From: an uncultured Collinsella sp.
Lineage (GTDB): Bacteria > Actinomycetota > Coriobacteriia > Coriobacteriales > Coriobacteriaceae
Reading direction: 5' to 3'
DNA: 44,995 nt
Assembly (NCBI GenBank): GCA_902475245.1
Contig: CABRYP010000020.1
Span: 1 to 44,995 of the forward strand
Part shown: in pieces, positions 8,177 to 15,484 of the stretch
How positions within the stretch are numbered: the stretch's first letter is position 1
Layout: each line of letters begins with the position of its first letter
Position numbers and translations under genes: made by a program
Notes under the pieces: model-generated
What the model was told of the DNA's origin: nothing
Seen by the model: the letters and a program-made list of their open reading frames with translations, nothing else
Database searches by the model: none

Positions 8177-9310
8177 CTATAACAACTCAATCTTTCCGTC
8201 CTTCACGGTGAGTCCCATGTTGCCCGAGAGCAGATCGTCCAGGCGCGAGCCCACGAGCTCAAAGCGCCAGCCTTCGCGCAGGGGACTCTTCTCGGGGTGC
8301 TCAATATAGTCGGCCAGGTCATCGCGCGAGGCAATGACCGAGGTCGCCACGCCCGAACGCTCGGCAACCAGGCGAATGAGCGCATACATCAGGTCCGTCA
8401 CGCTCTCCAACTCCGGCGAAATCTGACGGTGCCCGCGCACCATGAGCGGCAGGCGATCGTGCGGGCAGCTCGCGCCGCGCTTGATGGCCATCAACGCGCC
8501 ATCCACGTCGCGCTCCCCCAGCTGGTCGGTGCCGCGGATGCTGCGGAACTCCTCAACGCGCACGGGATTCCGCTTGACGAGCGCCAGCAGTGTATCGTCG
8601 GACATGACCCACTTGCGCGGGATGTTGCGGCGCTCGGCGCGGTCCTCGCGCCAAGCGGCAAGCTCGCGCGCGATGCCCAACTGGTGACGGCTACACGAGT
8701 TGATGCGCTTGACCTTGCGGAATGCCTCATGGCGGTCGGCGCGGTAGTGCGACTCGTCGGCAAGCGGGCGCAGCTCATCGAGCACCCAATCCACACGGCC
8801 CAGCTCGCGCAGGCGACTCATCATCTCGGTATAGGCGACGATCAGATACTTGACGTCATCGATCGCGTACTCGATCTGCTTATCGGTCAGCGGACGGCGC
8901 GACCAGTCGGTCAGTGACTCGGTCTTGGGCAATGAGACGCCGCAAAACGTCTGCACGAGCGCACCGTAGGAAATCTGCTGGCGCTCGCCCAAAAAGGCGG
9001 CGGCCACCTGCGTGTCAAAAATGGGACGCGGCAGCGCGCCCACGGTATGGAGCATAACTTCCATGTCTTGAGAGCAAGCATGGAACACCTTGACCACGCC
9101 CTCGTCAGCCATAAGCTCGGCAAGCGGCGACAGGTCGTCGATCACCAGAGGATCGACCGCGACACTCTCGGCGGGGGTGGCAATCTGGACCAGGCACAGG
9201 CGCGGATGAAACGTGCGCTCGCGCAAAAACTCGGTGTCGACGGCGATCGCGTCGAACTCGCGGGCGCGCTGGCAAAAGTCGACCAGAGCCTGATGTGTGG
9301 AAATGTACAT
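8177..9310 (-). CDS. rnd: ribonuclease D
   Basis: A 3'-5' exoribonuclease of the DEDDy class, used in tRNA and stable RNA 3' trimming. The exonuclease motifs are visible: DTEFLRE (Asp and Glu), FHACSQDMEVM (Asp), and YAIDDVKYL with the final Asp and the preceding Tyr. An HRDC domain follows (about 205-275, REDRAERRNIPRKW and DDTLLALVKRNP), then a C-terminal extension. About 377 residues from the chosen start MYISTHQALVDF, which matches the family N terminus; an ATG twelve codons earlier is possible. No clear ribosome site precedes either, so translation may be leaderless or weak. It diverges from the lipid kinase gene. Confidence 0.92.
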   Translation of the reverse strand: MYISTHQALVDFCQRAREFDAIAVDTEFLRERTFHPRLCLVQIATPAESVAVDPLVIDDLSPLAELMADEGVVKVFHACSQDMEVMLHTVGALPRPIFDTQVAAAFLGERQQISYGALVQTFCGVSLPKTESLTDWSRRPLTDKQIEYAIDDVKYLIVAYTEMMSRLRELGRVDWVLDELRPLADESHYRADRHEAFRKVKRINSCSRHQLGIARELAAWREDRAERRNIPRKWVMSDDTLLALVKRNPVRVEEFRSIRGTDQLGERDVDGALMAIKRGASCPHDRLPLMVRGHRQISPELESVTDLMYALIRLVAERSGVATSVIASRDDLADYIEHPEKSPLREGWRFELVGSRLDDLLSGNMGLTVKDGKIELL

Positions 9311-9408
9311 ATCAACCCATCGAATAAGGTTAGGCCCGAAAAACACGGGTAGGATATCGGCATTGCCCTACAACTATACTCGGTTAGTCACAGAACGGGA
9401 ACGTAAGT

Positions 9409-10326
9409 ATGCGCTGCCTTATCATCCACAACCCGGCATCGGGTCCCAGCTCCGATGAAATCTTCGCATTCACGCACGCCCTTGCACAGGGCGGCGACGA
9501 GGTCGTGATGCGTTTTATCGGCGATGGCATGGAGCCCGAGGACGCGGTAGCGGACGTTCGTGAGTTCGATCGCGTGGTCGTTTCGGGTGGCGACGGCACC
9601 GTCTCCAACGTGCTCGACCAGATGCGCGGGTGCGGTGTCCCTACGCTCGTCTTCCCCTCCGGCACGGCTTGCCTGTTCTTCAACAACATCGGCAATGCCC
9701 CCGAGGCGGCGGCACTCGCCAAGGCTTGCCGCGCCGGCCGCACGGTCAAGGCGGACATGGGTGAGCTCTTTTGGCTCGACGAGAACGGTAACGAGAAGCG
9801 CCACGGCTTTATCATCATCGCCGGCTCGGGCTTCGACGCCGAGATCATGATGAAGGCCGCTCCCACCAAAAACGACATTGGCGAGATCGCCTACTTCCTC
9901 TCCGCGCTCGCCACACCCAACCCCACGGTGGCACACTTCACCATTGAGCACGACGGCATCGTCGAGGAGCTCGACGGCATCTGCTGCATGGCAGGCAATA
10001 CCTCGGTCATCCAAAACGACATCAACCTATTCCCTAACTGCCGCATGGACGACGGCATGGTCGACATCGTCGTTATTGAGCCCGTACGCACGGTGCAGCT
10101 GCTCCCCACGGTAATTACCGCCGCGCTCGACCCCGCTGGCAAATTGCTCGGCCGTCCGCAGTTTAAGATCATCCAGACCAAGGAAGCCAAGATCACCTGC
10201 ACGCCATCGCTGGGCATGCAGTTCGATGGCGAGATCATCTCCAGCAACTCCGGCGTCTTTGGCGCCCGCGCACTGCCGCAATGCCTCGATCTCATCGTCG
10301 ACGAATTTTCACCGCTCGGAAAATAG
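9409..10326 (+). CDS. diacylglycerol-kinase-like lipid kinase (DagK/YegS family)
   Basis: 305 residues with the DAGK catalytic fold. HNPASGPSSDE comes at the N terminus and the nucleotide loop VVSGGDGTVSNVL at about 59-71. A substrate-loop FPSGTACLFFNNIG follows, where most relatives have LPLGTGNxxA. The C-terminal beta domain ends in QFDGEIIS. Family members phosphorylate diacylglycerol, undecaprenol or related lipids at the membrane's cytosolic face. Only a weak ribosome site is visible. A TATACT at 9375-9380 could be a -10 element. It is followed nine bases later by a tiny membrane-protein gene, and the two probably form an operon closed by the terminator at 10462. Confidence 0.9.
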   Translation: MRCLIIHNPASGPSSDEIFAFTHALAQGGDEVVMRFIGDGMEPEDAVADVREFDRVVVSGGDGTVSNVLDQMRGCGVPTLVFPSGTACLFFNNIGNAPEAAALAKACRAGRTVKADMGELFWLDENGNEKRHGFIIIAGSGFDAEIMMKAAPTKNDIGEIAYFLSALATPNPTVAHFTIEHDGIVEELDGICCMAGNTSVIQNDINLFPNCRMDDGMVDIVVIEPVRTVQLLPTVITAALDPAGKLLGRPQFKIIQTKEAKITCTPSLGMQFDGEIISSNSGVFGARALPQCLDLIVDEFSPLGK

Positions 10327-10335
10327 GAGGACCCC

Positions 10336-10428
10336 ATGAACGACAATCCCCTGATTGGCTTTATCGTCATCGTCTTGGCCATGCTCGTCGGTTACGCCAT
10401 CAATGTGATTCACCGCCGAAAGAAGTAA
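10336..10428 (+). CDS. 30-residue single-pass membrane protein
   Basis: An ATG at 10336 follows AGGAGG with a five-base gap and opens a 30-codon frame ending in TAA at 10428. The peptide starts MNDNPLIG, has one hydrophobic helix (IGFIVIVLAMLVGYAINVI) and ends HRRKK. By the positive-inside rule this puts the N terminus outside and the basic tail in the cytosol. It lies nine bases after the lipid kinase stop, and a strong terminator follows. I recognise no family. Its placement suggests it could tether or regulate the lipid kinase, which is inference. The near-perfect ribosome site is the main support. Confidence 0.75.
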   Translation: MNDNPLIGFIVIVLAMLVGYAINVIHRRKK

Positions 10429-10461
10429 ATCCACATTGGTATGATATTCATCCAGTTATCG

Positions 10462-10511
10462 ACTCTCCCGTTGTTTATGCAAATCCTAAACAGCGGGAGA
10501 GTTTCCTTTTT
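10462..10511 (+). terminator. strong intrinsic terminator after the lipid kinase operon
   Basis: ACTCTCCCGTTGTTT pairs with AAACAGCGGGAGAGT (one G-U) around an 11-base loop and is followed by TTTCCTTTTT. It closes the lipid kinase and small-protein unit. Confidence 0.9.
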
Positions 10512-10594
10512 GAGCACTGTCTGGCGCTTTATTCAGCTATAGTAAATGCAGGGTGCCTTTATTTAACTAAAGCCATATAATGAGTATTATTATC

Positions 10595-10624
10595 CGCTCA
10601 TCGTATATTTCTTCACGCTCATCG
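10595..10624 (+). repeat. paired 9-bp direct repeat upstream of the C69 dipeptidase
   Basis: CGCTCATCG occurs at 10595-10603 and again at 10616-10624, exactly 21 bases apart, in an AT-rich stretch of about 300 bases between the terminator at 10511 and the dipeptidase start. Two helical turns of spacing is what response regulators with LytTR or OmpR-type domains often use. No regulator gene is adjacent. The rest of this intergenic stretch shows no convincing RNA. Confidence 0.4.
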
Positions 10625-10736
10625 AGTAAAAGCTATTGTCGAATGAATACTCTTTACACTTCCTTTAGGCTAGTAGATGTATTTATTAGCTGAAGCTCCG
10701 TACGATTTCGCGGGGTTTCAACAGTTGGGAGGGATC

Positions 10737-12536
10737 ATGAGGTTTACTCATCCTGTCAACACGCTCAAGAAGCTTGGCTGCGGCCTTGCATTTGGAGCAG
10801 CGGCCATTATGGCTATGCCGACTTCGGCGCTCGCTTGCACCCAGATCTACATGGGCAGCCAGCTCACGGCAGACGGCAGCACGTACTACGGCCGCTCCGA
10901 GGACTTCGGCCCGCGTTACGTCAAGCACTTTGGCATCGAGCCCGCACACAAGGACGGCAGCAAGTACACCTCGGTCGAGTCCGGCTTTGAATACAAGTCC
11001 AAGGGCGCAACCTACCGCTACACCTTCGTTCGCGACAACCCCTCTCAGTGGGAAGATCGTTACGACGCATATTCCGAGGCTGGCATCAACGAAAAGGGCG
11101 TTTCCTGCTCTGCCACGCTGAGCACCTCCTATAACGAGAAGGCAGAGGAAGCCGACCCCGTCACCGAGGAGACCGGCATCGGCGAGTACAACTACGCCAG
11201 CGTCATTCTGGGCGAGAGTGCCACGGCCCGCGAAGGTGTCGAGCTCCTCGGCAACCTGATTGACGAGCAGGGCGTCTGCTCCAACGACCAGATCATCATC
11301 GCCGACAACAACGAGACCTGGCTGTTTGCAGCGCTTTCCGGCCATCAGTGGATTGCCATGAGGCTCACCGACGATATCGCCTCGCTCAACCCCAACATCG
11401 GCAACCTCACCTATGACGTCGACCTCGACGACACCGAGAACTGCCTCCACTCCGAGGGCATCGAGTCCATGCCTAAGGAGAAGGGCTTTGCCGAGTACAC
11501 CGACGGCAAGTTCGACGTCGCCAAGACCTACGGCGAGGAGATTAGCGAGGCCGGTATGCACCAGTGGTCGCGCTATGTCCAGGGCCGCGATTACTTCATG
11601 GCTCCGCTTGCCGAGGGCACCGACTACGAGATCGTCAAGGACGAGCGCGAAGACGCTCGTGCGACGACCGGCGCCCTGGTCCACGAGATGCAGCCGCTGT
11701 TCTTCCAGCCCGGCAAGTCCGACTGGAACACCTTTGAGATGATTCGTTCCTTCGCCGCTCGCGGCGAGAATGTCGCCGGCCTCAACGCCAACACCGACGG
11801 CGCCTATGCCATCGGCTCCAACCGCAACACCGAGATCCACACCTTCCAGATCCGTCACGGCATGGACCCCGAAATCGCGACCATCCAGTGGGAGATGCTC
11901 TCCAACGCCGAGTTCTCCGTCGCTATCCCCCTCTATTCCGCACTGCTCACCGAGGTCAGCCCCTACTTCAGCGATCAGGATGTCTCCTTCGATCACTGTG
12001 AAGAGGAAGACGTCGTGAACAACGAGGAGCCCAAGAACTCCATCAACTACGTCCTCATGGACATCAACACGCTCGCCCATGAGAACCGCGACAGCTGCGC
12101 CACCGGCGTCCGCGCCTATCTCGACGCCCTGCAGAAGGAGCTCATCGAGCAGAACCTAACCGTCGACGAGGCCATGCAGGCCGCCGAGGACACCGAGGCC
12201 CGCACCGCCCTGGCCAACAAGGCCGGCAAGGCAGCGACCAAGAACACCTACGTCAAGTGCAAGGCCATGCTCGAGGAGATGCGCGACTACCTCAAGAAGG
12301 GAGACTTCTCCGAGAAGTTCGTCCCGAGTGACTACGATGCCGACAACGACTGCCTAGTCGAGTCCATCACCTACGCCGACGAGGCCCTCTCCGATGAGGA
12401 CGTTGCCGAGCCCGAGGTTGAGGAAGAGGCGACCGAGGAGAAGTCCGAGGGCAACAACATGGCCGCCATGGCCGTTGGCGCCGTCGTCATCATCGGTGTC
12501 TGCGGCTTCGTGCTCTATCGCCGCAAGAAGGCCTAA
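10737..12536 (+). CDS. secreted, membrane-anchored C69-family dipeptidase
   Basis: 599 residues from the ATG after GGGAGG; an earlier in-frame start lacks a ribosome site. Residues 1-33 are a signal peptide ending in SALA. The next residue, Cys34 (CTQIYMGSQLTADGSTYYGRSED), matches the N-terminal nucleophile of C69/U34 dipeptidases, so signal peptidase cleavage would expose the catalytic Cys. The Ntn-hydrolase core continues to about residue 500. After a Glu-rich stretch comes a C-terminal helix (MAVGAVVIIGVCGFVLY) and RRKKA, a membrane anchor. The enzyme should cut dipeptides at the cell surface and feed peptide uptake. It is monocistronic between two hairpins. The family is confident; the self-exposing nucleophile is inferred. 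Confidence 0.9.
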   Translation: MRFTHPVNTLKKLGCGLAFGAAAIMAMPTSALACTQIYMGSQLTADGSTYYGRSEDFGPRYVKHFGIEPAHKDGSKYTSVESGFEYKSKGATYRYTFVRDNPSQWEDRYDAYSEAGINEKGVSCSATLSTSYNEKAEEADPVTEETGIGEYNYASVILGESATAREGVELLGNLIDEQGVCSNDQIIIADNNETWLFAALSGHQWIAMRLTDDIASLNPNIGNLTYDVDLDDTENCLHSEGIESMPKEKGFAEYTDGKFDVAKTYGEEISEAGMHQWSRYVQGRDYFMAPLAEGTDYEIVKDEREDARATTGALVHEMQPLFFQPGKSDWNTFEMIRSFAARGENVAGLNANTDGAYAIGSNRNTEIHTFQIRHGMDPEIATIQWEMLSNAEFSVAIPLYSALLTEVSPYFSDQDVSFDHCEEEDVVNNEEPKNSINYVLMDINTLAHENRDSCATGVRAYLDALQKELIEQNLTVDEAMQAAEDTEARTALANKAGKAATKNTYVKCKAMLEEMRDYLKKGDFSEKFVPSDYDADNDCLVESITYADEALSDEDVAEPEVEEEATEEKSEGNNMAAMAVGAVVIIGVCGFVLYRRKKA

Positions 12537-12556
12537 GACCCTCGCGTTCCAAGAGA

Positions 12557-12586
12557 CGGGCGGGGTCGCATGAGTCATCCCGCCCG
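12557..12586 (+). terminator. GC hairpin after the C69 dipeptidase
   Basis: CGGGCGGG and CCCGCCCG form an eight-base stem around 14 bases, 20 bases after the stop at 12536. There is no T tract, so this is a moderate call. Confidence 0.5.
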
Positions 12587-12731
12587 CTCAGCCTGCCCTT
12601 TTGACCGGCAGGAAACGCCGCCGAAATCTTTTCAAAAAAAGATTTCCCCGCACACACTTCGCTGTGCTATAGTGCAGCGCAACAGCAACGAGGTGCAACC
12701 GCGCCAAGGCATCACGAAAGGAGCCACCAAG

Positions 12732-12800
12732 ATGATGAACACAATAAAGTCCCTCAACAACTGGTGGTGGCGTGATGCGAATACGATCGGTCGACAGTGA
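12732..12800 (+). CDS. tryptophan leader peptide (trpL-type)
   Basis: A 22-codon frame beginning ATGATG and preceded by AAAGGAG. It contains three consecutive Trp codons (TGG at 12762-12770) within NNWWWRDA, and a TGA at 12798-12800. Leader peptides with NWWW are known from trp attenuators of Actinobacteria such as Corynebacterium and Streptomyces. Here the downstream gene is not a biosynthetic one but a membrane S component of an ECF transporter. Stalling of the ribosome at these codons when charged tRNA-Trp is scarce would prevent formation of the terminator at 12837-12867. A TATAGT at 12668-12673 may be the -10 element. Confidence 0.88.
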   Translation: MMNTIKSLNNWWWRDANTIGRQ

Positions 12801-12867
12801 GTCCCTCACGCCTGTTTTTGCGCTCTAGGTGATTGGAAGGCCTCCGGTTTCGACCGGGGGCCTTTTT
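12769..12867 (+). promoter_or_regulatory. tryptophan transcription attenuator
   Basis: GGCGTGA at 12769-12775, overlapping the last Trp codon, is the exact complement of TCACGCC at 12806-12812. A ribosome stalled on the Trp codons would mask the first arm. CGGTCGA at 12788-12794 can also pair with TCGACCG at 12850-12856, which lies in the loop and right arm of the terminator and could act as part of an antiterminator. The precise alternative folds need an energy calculation. The arrangement (leader peptide, competing stems, terminator, gene) is that of classical attenuation. Confidence 0.8.
12837..12867 (+). terminator. attenuator terminator hairpin
   Basis: AAGGCCTCCGGT pairs with ACCGGGGGCCTT (one G-U) around a TTCG-containing loop and runs into TTTTT. 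It lies 36 bases after the leader stop and 79 bases before the S-component gene. Confidence 0.9.
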
Positions 12868-12945
12868 CTATCTCGAGCCCGATCGCATTCGCATCACGCG
12901 CCTCCGTTTTTCTCTTACACTCCCCTTTTTGAAAGGACTTTTACC

Positions 12946-13521
12946 ATGTCTCAGAACACCACCGCCACAGCCCAGCCCCGCACCGTCCAGACCGCCGACC
13001 GCGGCAAACTCGATATCCACGCCCTTGTCCTGCTCGCCATTCTGCTTGCCGCAGGCTTCATCCTCAACTTCACCGTCGGCAAGGCAATCTCGGGCATCTC
13101 GGGCGGTATGATCAGCCCCGAGTTCATCATCTCGGCCTTCTGCCTCACCATCCTGGTCGTTCGTCCCAACATTGGCCAGGCGCTCGTCATTGGTCTCATC
13201 TCGGCGGCCGTGATCCAGATCACTACCACCTCGCCGTTTGTCGATTTTGCCGCCGAGGGCATCGCCGCCATGCTCATGGCCGTCATTGTCAACGCTGCCG
13301 CCAAGGACGGCCAGGTTAAGCCCGTCGTCGCCATCGCCGCAACATTCGTGACCACCTTTGTCTCGGGCGTCATCTTCATGGTCATCAAGATGGCCATGCT
13401 CGGCGTTGTGGGCGAGCTCGCCGCAGCCATGCTGCCCGTCGTCGCCATGACCGCCGTATTTAACGCCATTCTGGTCGGCGCCCTCTACCTGCCCATCCAG
13501 AAGGCACTTAAGCTTAGCTAA
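12946..13521 (+). CDS. ECF transporter S component, probably tryptophan-specific (TrpP-like)
   Basis: A 191-residue membrane protein with five or six hydrophobic helices starting near residue 23 (HALVLLAILLAAGFILNF). Overall form resembles the TrpP/YhaG family of tryptophan transport proteins, including GMISPEFIISAFCLTILVVRP and the following GLISAAVIQITTTSP loop. S components bind the substrate and dock with a shared or dedicated EcfT-ATPase module. Here the fused ATPase and EcfT genes follow on the same strand. AAAGGA precedes the ATG. The preceding Trp leader and attenuator argue strongly that the substrate is tryptophan or a close relative such as an indole compound. The family match is from visible pattern only. 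Confidence 0.8.
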   Translation: MSQNTTATAQPRTVQTADRGKLDIHALVLLAILLAAGFILNFTVGKAISGISGGMISPEFIISAFCLTILVVRPNIGQALVIGLISAAVIQITTTSPFVDFAAEGIAAMLMAVIVNAAAKDGQVKPVVAIAATFVTTFVSGVIFMVIKMAMLGVVGELAAAMLPVVAMTAVFNAILVGALYLPIQKALKLS

Positions 13522-13527
13522 CCTGCT

Positions 13528-13627
13528 CGGCTTTACGAGCCACCCCATCTTGGCGTTCATTCGTCGCTCGCGTACCCAAGTACGCTTCGCTCCTCTTTCG
13601 CGCCAACCTGGGCCCCTCGTAAAGCCG
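13528..13627. repeat. 100-bp long palindromic intergenic element
   Basis: CGGCTTTACGAG at 13528-13539 is the exact complement of CTCGTAAAGCCG at 13616-13627. Inner arms TTGGCG/CGCCAA and CGCGTAC/GTACGCTTCG continue the dyad, so the element can fold into one long branched cruciform. It lies between the S-component and ATPase genes without any coding frame. It looks like a REP/BIME-type mobile or processed repeat. Confidence 0.65.
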
Positions 13628-13670
13628 TCTTCGTGCTTCACCGCCAAAGACAGTCCCAAACAACGAGCTT

Positions 13671-13714
13671 TTGGGGACGTTGCTAAACGACCAGTCATGT
13701 AAGAACGTCCCCAA
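13671..13714. repeat. inverted repeat with G4ACGTT core
   Basis: TTGGGGACGTT at 13671-13681 and AACGTCCCCAA at 13704-13714 are perfect 11-base inverted copies spaced by 22 bases, ending 18 bases before the ATPase start. The core resembles the G4ACAGG palindrome at 38556-38629. Confidence 0.65.
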
Positions 13715-13732
13715 TGACTATGAAAGGTATCC

Positions 13733-15484
13733 ATGGAAACGATCATCAACGTCGACGATGTCTCGTTCTCCTATGGCACGCAAACCGAGCAGGCGCTCAG
13801 CCACGTTTCGCTCAGCGTGAACAAGGGAGATTTCATCGGCATCATCGGGCCCTCGGGCGCTGGTAAGTCCACACTTGCCGCCTGTCTGTCGGGCGCTGTG
13901 CCTCACCATTACACCGGCGCCTTTTATGGCTCCGTGTTAGTTGACGGCCACGACACCTGCGAGGTCTCGCTCACCGACATATCGCAGATCGTCGGCAGCG
14001 TGCTGCAGGACATCGACACGCAGGTGGTCGCTTCGGTCGTTGAGGACGAAATGCTCTTTGGCCTCGAGAACTTTGGCGTTCCGCATGACCAGATCGAGCA
14101 GCGCGTGAGCGAGACGCTTAAGACCGTCGGTATCAGCGACCTGCGCGACCGCGAGATCGCCACCCTCTCGGGCGGTCAAAAGCAAAAGGTAGCTATCGCC
14201 GCCATCCTCGCCATGCGTCCGCACGTCTTAGTGCTCGATGAGCCAACCGCAGCACTCGACCCCGCCAGTTCCACCTTGGTCTTCGAGACGCTGCGCGAGG
14301 CAAACCGCGCGCTCGGCATCACCATCGTCGTCGTTGAGCAAAAGGTCGCTTTACTTTCGGAGTACTGCAACCGCGTGTTGGTGCTCGATCACGGCCAGAT
14401 CGCGCTGCAAGGCGAGCCGCATGAGGTCTTTGCGCACACCGACGAGCTTCGCAGCATCGGCGTCGATTGTCCGCGCGTCACGCGCATCTTCAACAGTCTC
14501 GAGGCCGATGGCTTGGTAAGCGGCACGCCCTGTCTGGATGTCGACGAGGCAGAACGCCTGATCACGGAAATCGTCGACCCCGACCGTGCGACAAGCGATA
14601 CCCAGGCGCCCGCAGGCTCCCCGCACGCGCCGTCGCTGCGCCCGCATGCGAAAGACGCCGAGCCGGTGCTCACCTTTGACCATGTCGAGTTTTCCTACCC
14701 CCATGGAGGCGCCGCCGTCCACGACCTCAACTTGACGCTCTACCCCGGCGAGCTCGTGGGCATTGTCGGCCAAAACGGAGCCGGCAAGACCACGCTCACC
14801 AAATTGCTTACGGGCTTGCTCAAGCCCGCATCGGGCAGCGTACGCGTTACGGGCCTGGACACGGCATCGGTTCCCACGAGCCGCATCGCACGCGAAGTGG
14901 CAACGCTTTTCCAGAACCCCGACCGCCAAATCTGCAAAGACACCGTGCTCGACGAGGTCGCCTTTGGTCTAGAGCTTGCCGGCATCGACCGCGCCGAAGC
15001 CCTGCGTCGCGCCCAGCTGGTCATCGACCGCTTTGGCCTGCCCGCCGACGAGGCACCGTTCTCGCTGTCACGCGGCCAGCGCCAGATGGTGGCGCTGGCA
15101 TCCGTTGTAGTGATCGAGCCCAAGATCGTGGTGCTCGACGAACCCACGAGCGGCCTGGACTACCGCGAGTGCATGACCGTCATGGAAACGGTGCGCACCA
15201 TGGCAGAGCGCGGTTGCGCCGTCATCATGGTCTGTCACGACATGGAAGTCGTTTCCGACTTTGCCGAGCGCATCGTGGTGATGGCCAACGGTCGCATCCT
15301 CGACCGCGGCCGCACGCACGAGCTATTCTCGAACATCGAACTCATGCAGCGTGCCTACGTTGAGCCGCCCCAGGTCATCGAACTCTCGCGCCGTCTGGCA
15401 TCCACCGTCTCGCCCTCCTTTACGCAGGTGAGTGAGGTCACTGATATCGTTCGCATTACCGAGGAGATGGTCCGCCGTGGTTAA
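13733..15484 (+). CDS. ECF transporter energy-coupling ATPase, two fused ABC domains
   Basis: 583 residues holding two complete ABC ATPase domains in one chain (EcfA1-EcfA2 equivalent). In the first half, Walker A is GPSGAGKST (about 42-50), the signature LSGGQKQKVAIA, and Walker B VLVLDEPTAALDPAS. In the second half, Walker A is GQNGAGKTT (about 346-354), the signature reads LSRGQRQMVALA, and Walker B is KIVVLDEPTSGLDY. The domains are joined by a linker around residues 265-310. ATP hydrolysis here drives substrate release by the S component through EcfT. The start follows GAAAGG, and the stop overlaps the EcfT start by eight bases, implying coupled translation. Assignment to the ECF family is supported by the neighbours. 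Confidence 0.92.
   Translation: METIINVDDVSFSYGTQTEQALSHVSLSVNKGDFIGIIGPSGAGKSTLAACLSGAVPHHYTGAFYGSVLVDGHDTCEVSLTDISQIVGSVLQDIDTQVVASVVEDEMLFGLENFGVPHDQIEQRVSETLKTVGISDLRDREIATLSGGQKQKVAIAAILAMRPHVLVLDEPTAALDPASSTLVFETLREANRALGITIVVVEQKVALLSEYCNRVLVLDHGQIALQGEPHEVFAHTDELRSIGVDCPRVTRIFNSLEADGLVSGTPCLDVDEAERLITEIVDPDRATSDTQAPAGSPHAPSLRPHAKDAEPVLTFDHVEFSYPHGGAAVHDLNLTLYPGELVGIVGQNGAGKTTLTKLLTGLLKPASGSVRVTGLDTASVPTSRIAREVATLFQNPDRQICKDTVLDEVAFGLELAGIDRAEALRRAQLVIDRFGLPADEAPFSLSRGQRQMVALASVVVIEPKIVVLDEPTSGLDYRECMTVMETVRTMAERGCAVIMVCHDMEVVSDFAERIVVMANGRILDRGRTHELFSNIELMQRAYVEPPQVIELSRRLASTVSPSFTQVSEVTDIVRITEEMVRRG

Noticed and set aside
10686..12080. 464-codon minus-strand frame opposite the C69 dipeptidase
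   Set aside because: Antisense shadow; the plus strand holds clear signal peptide, catalytic and anchor segments.
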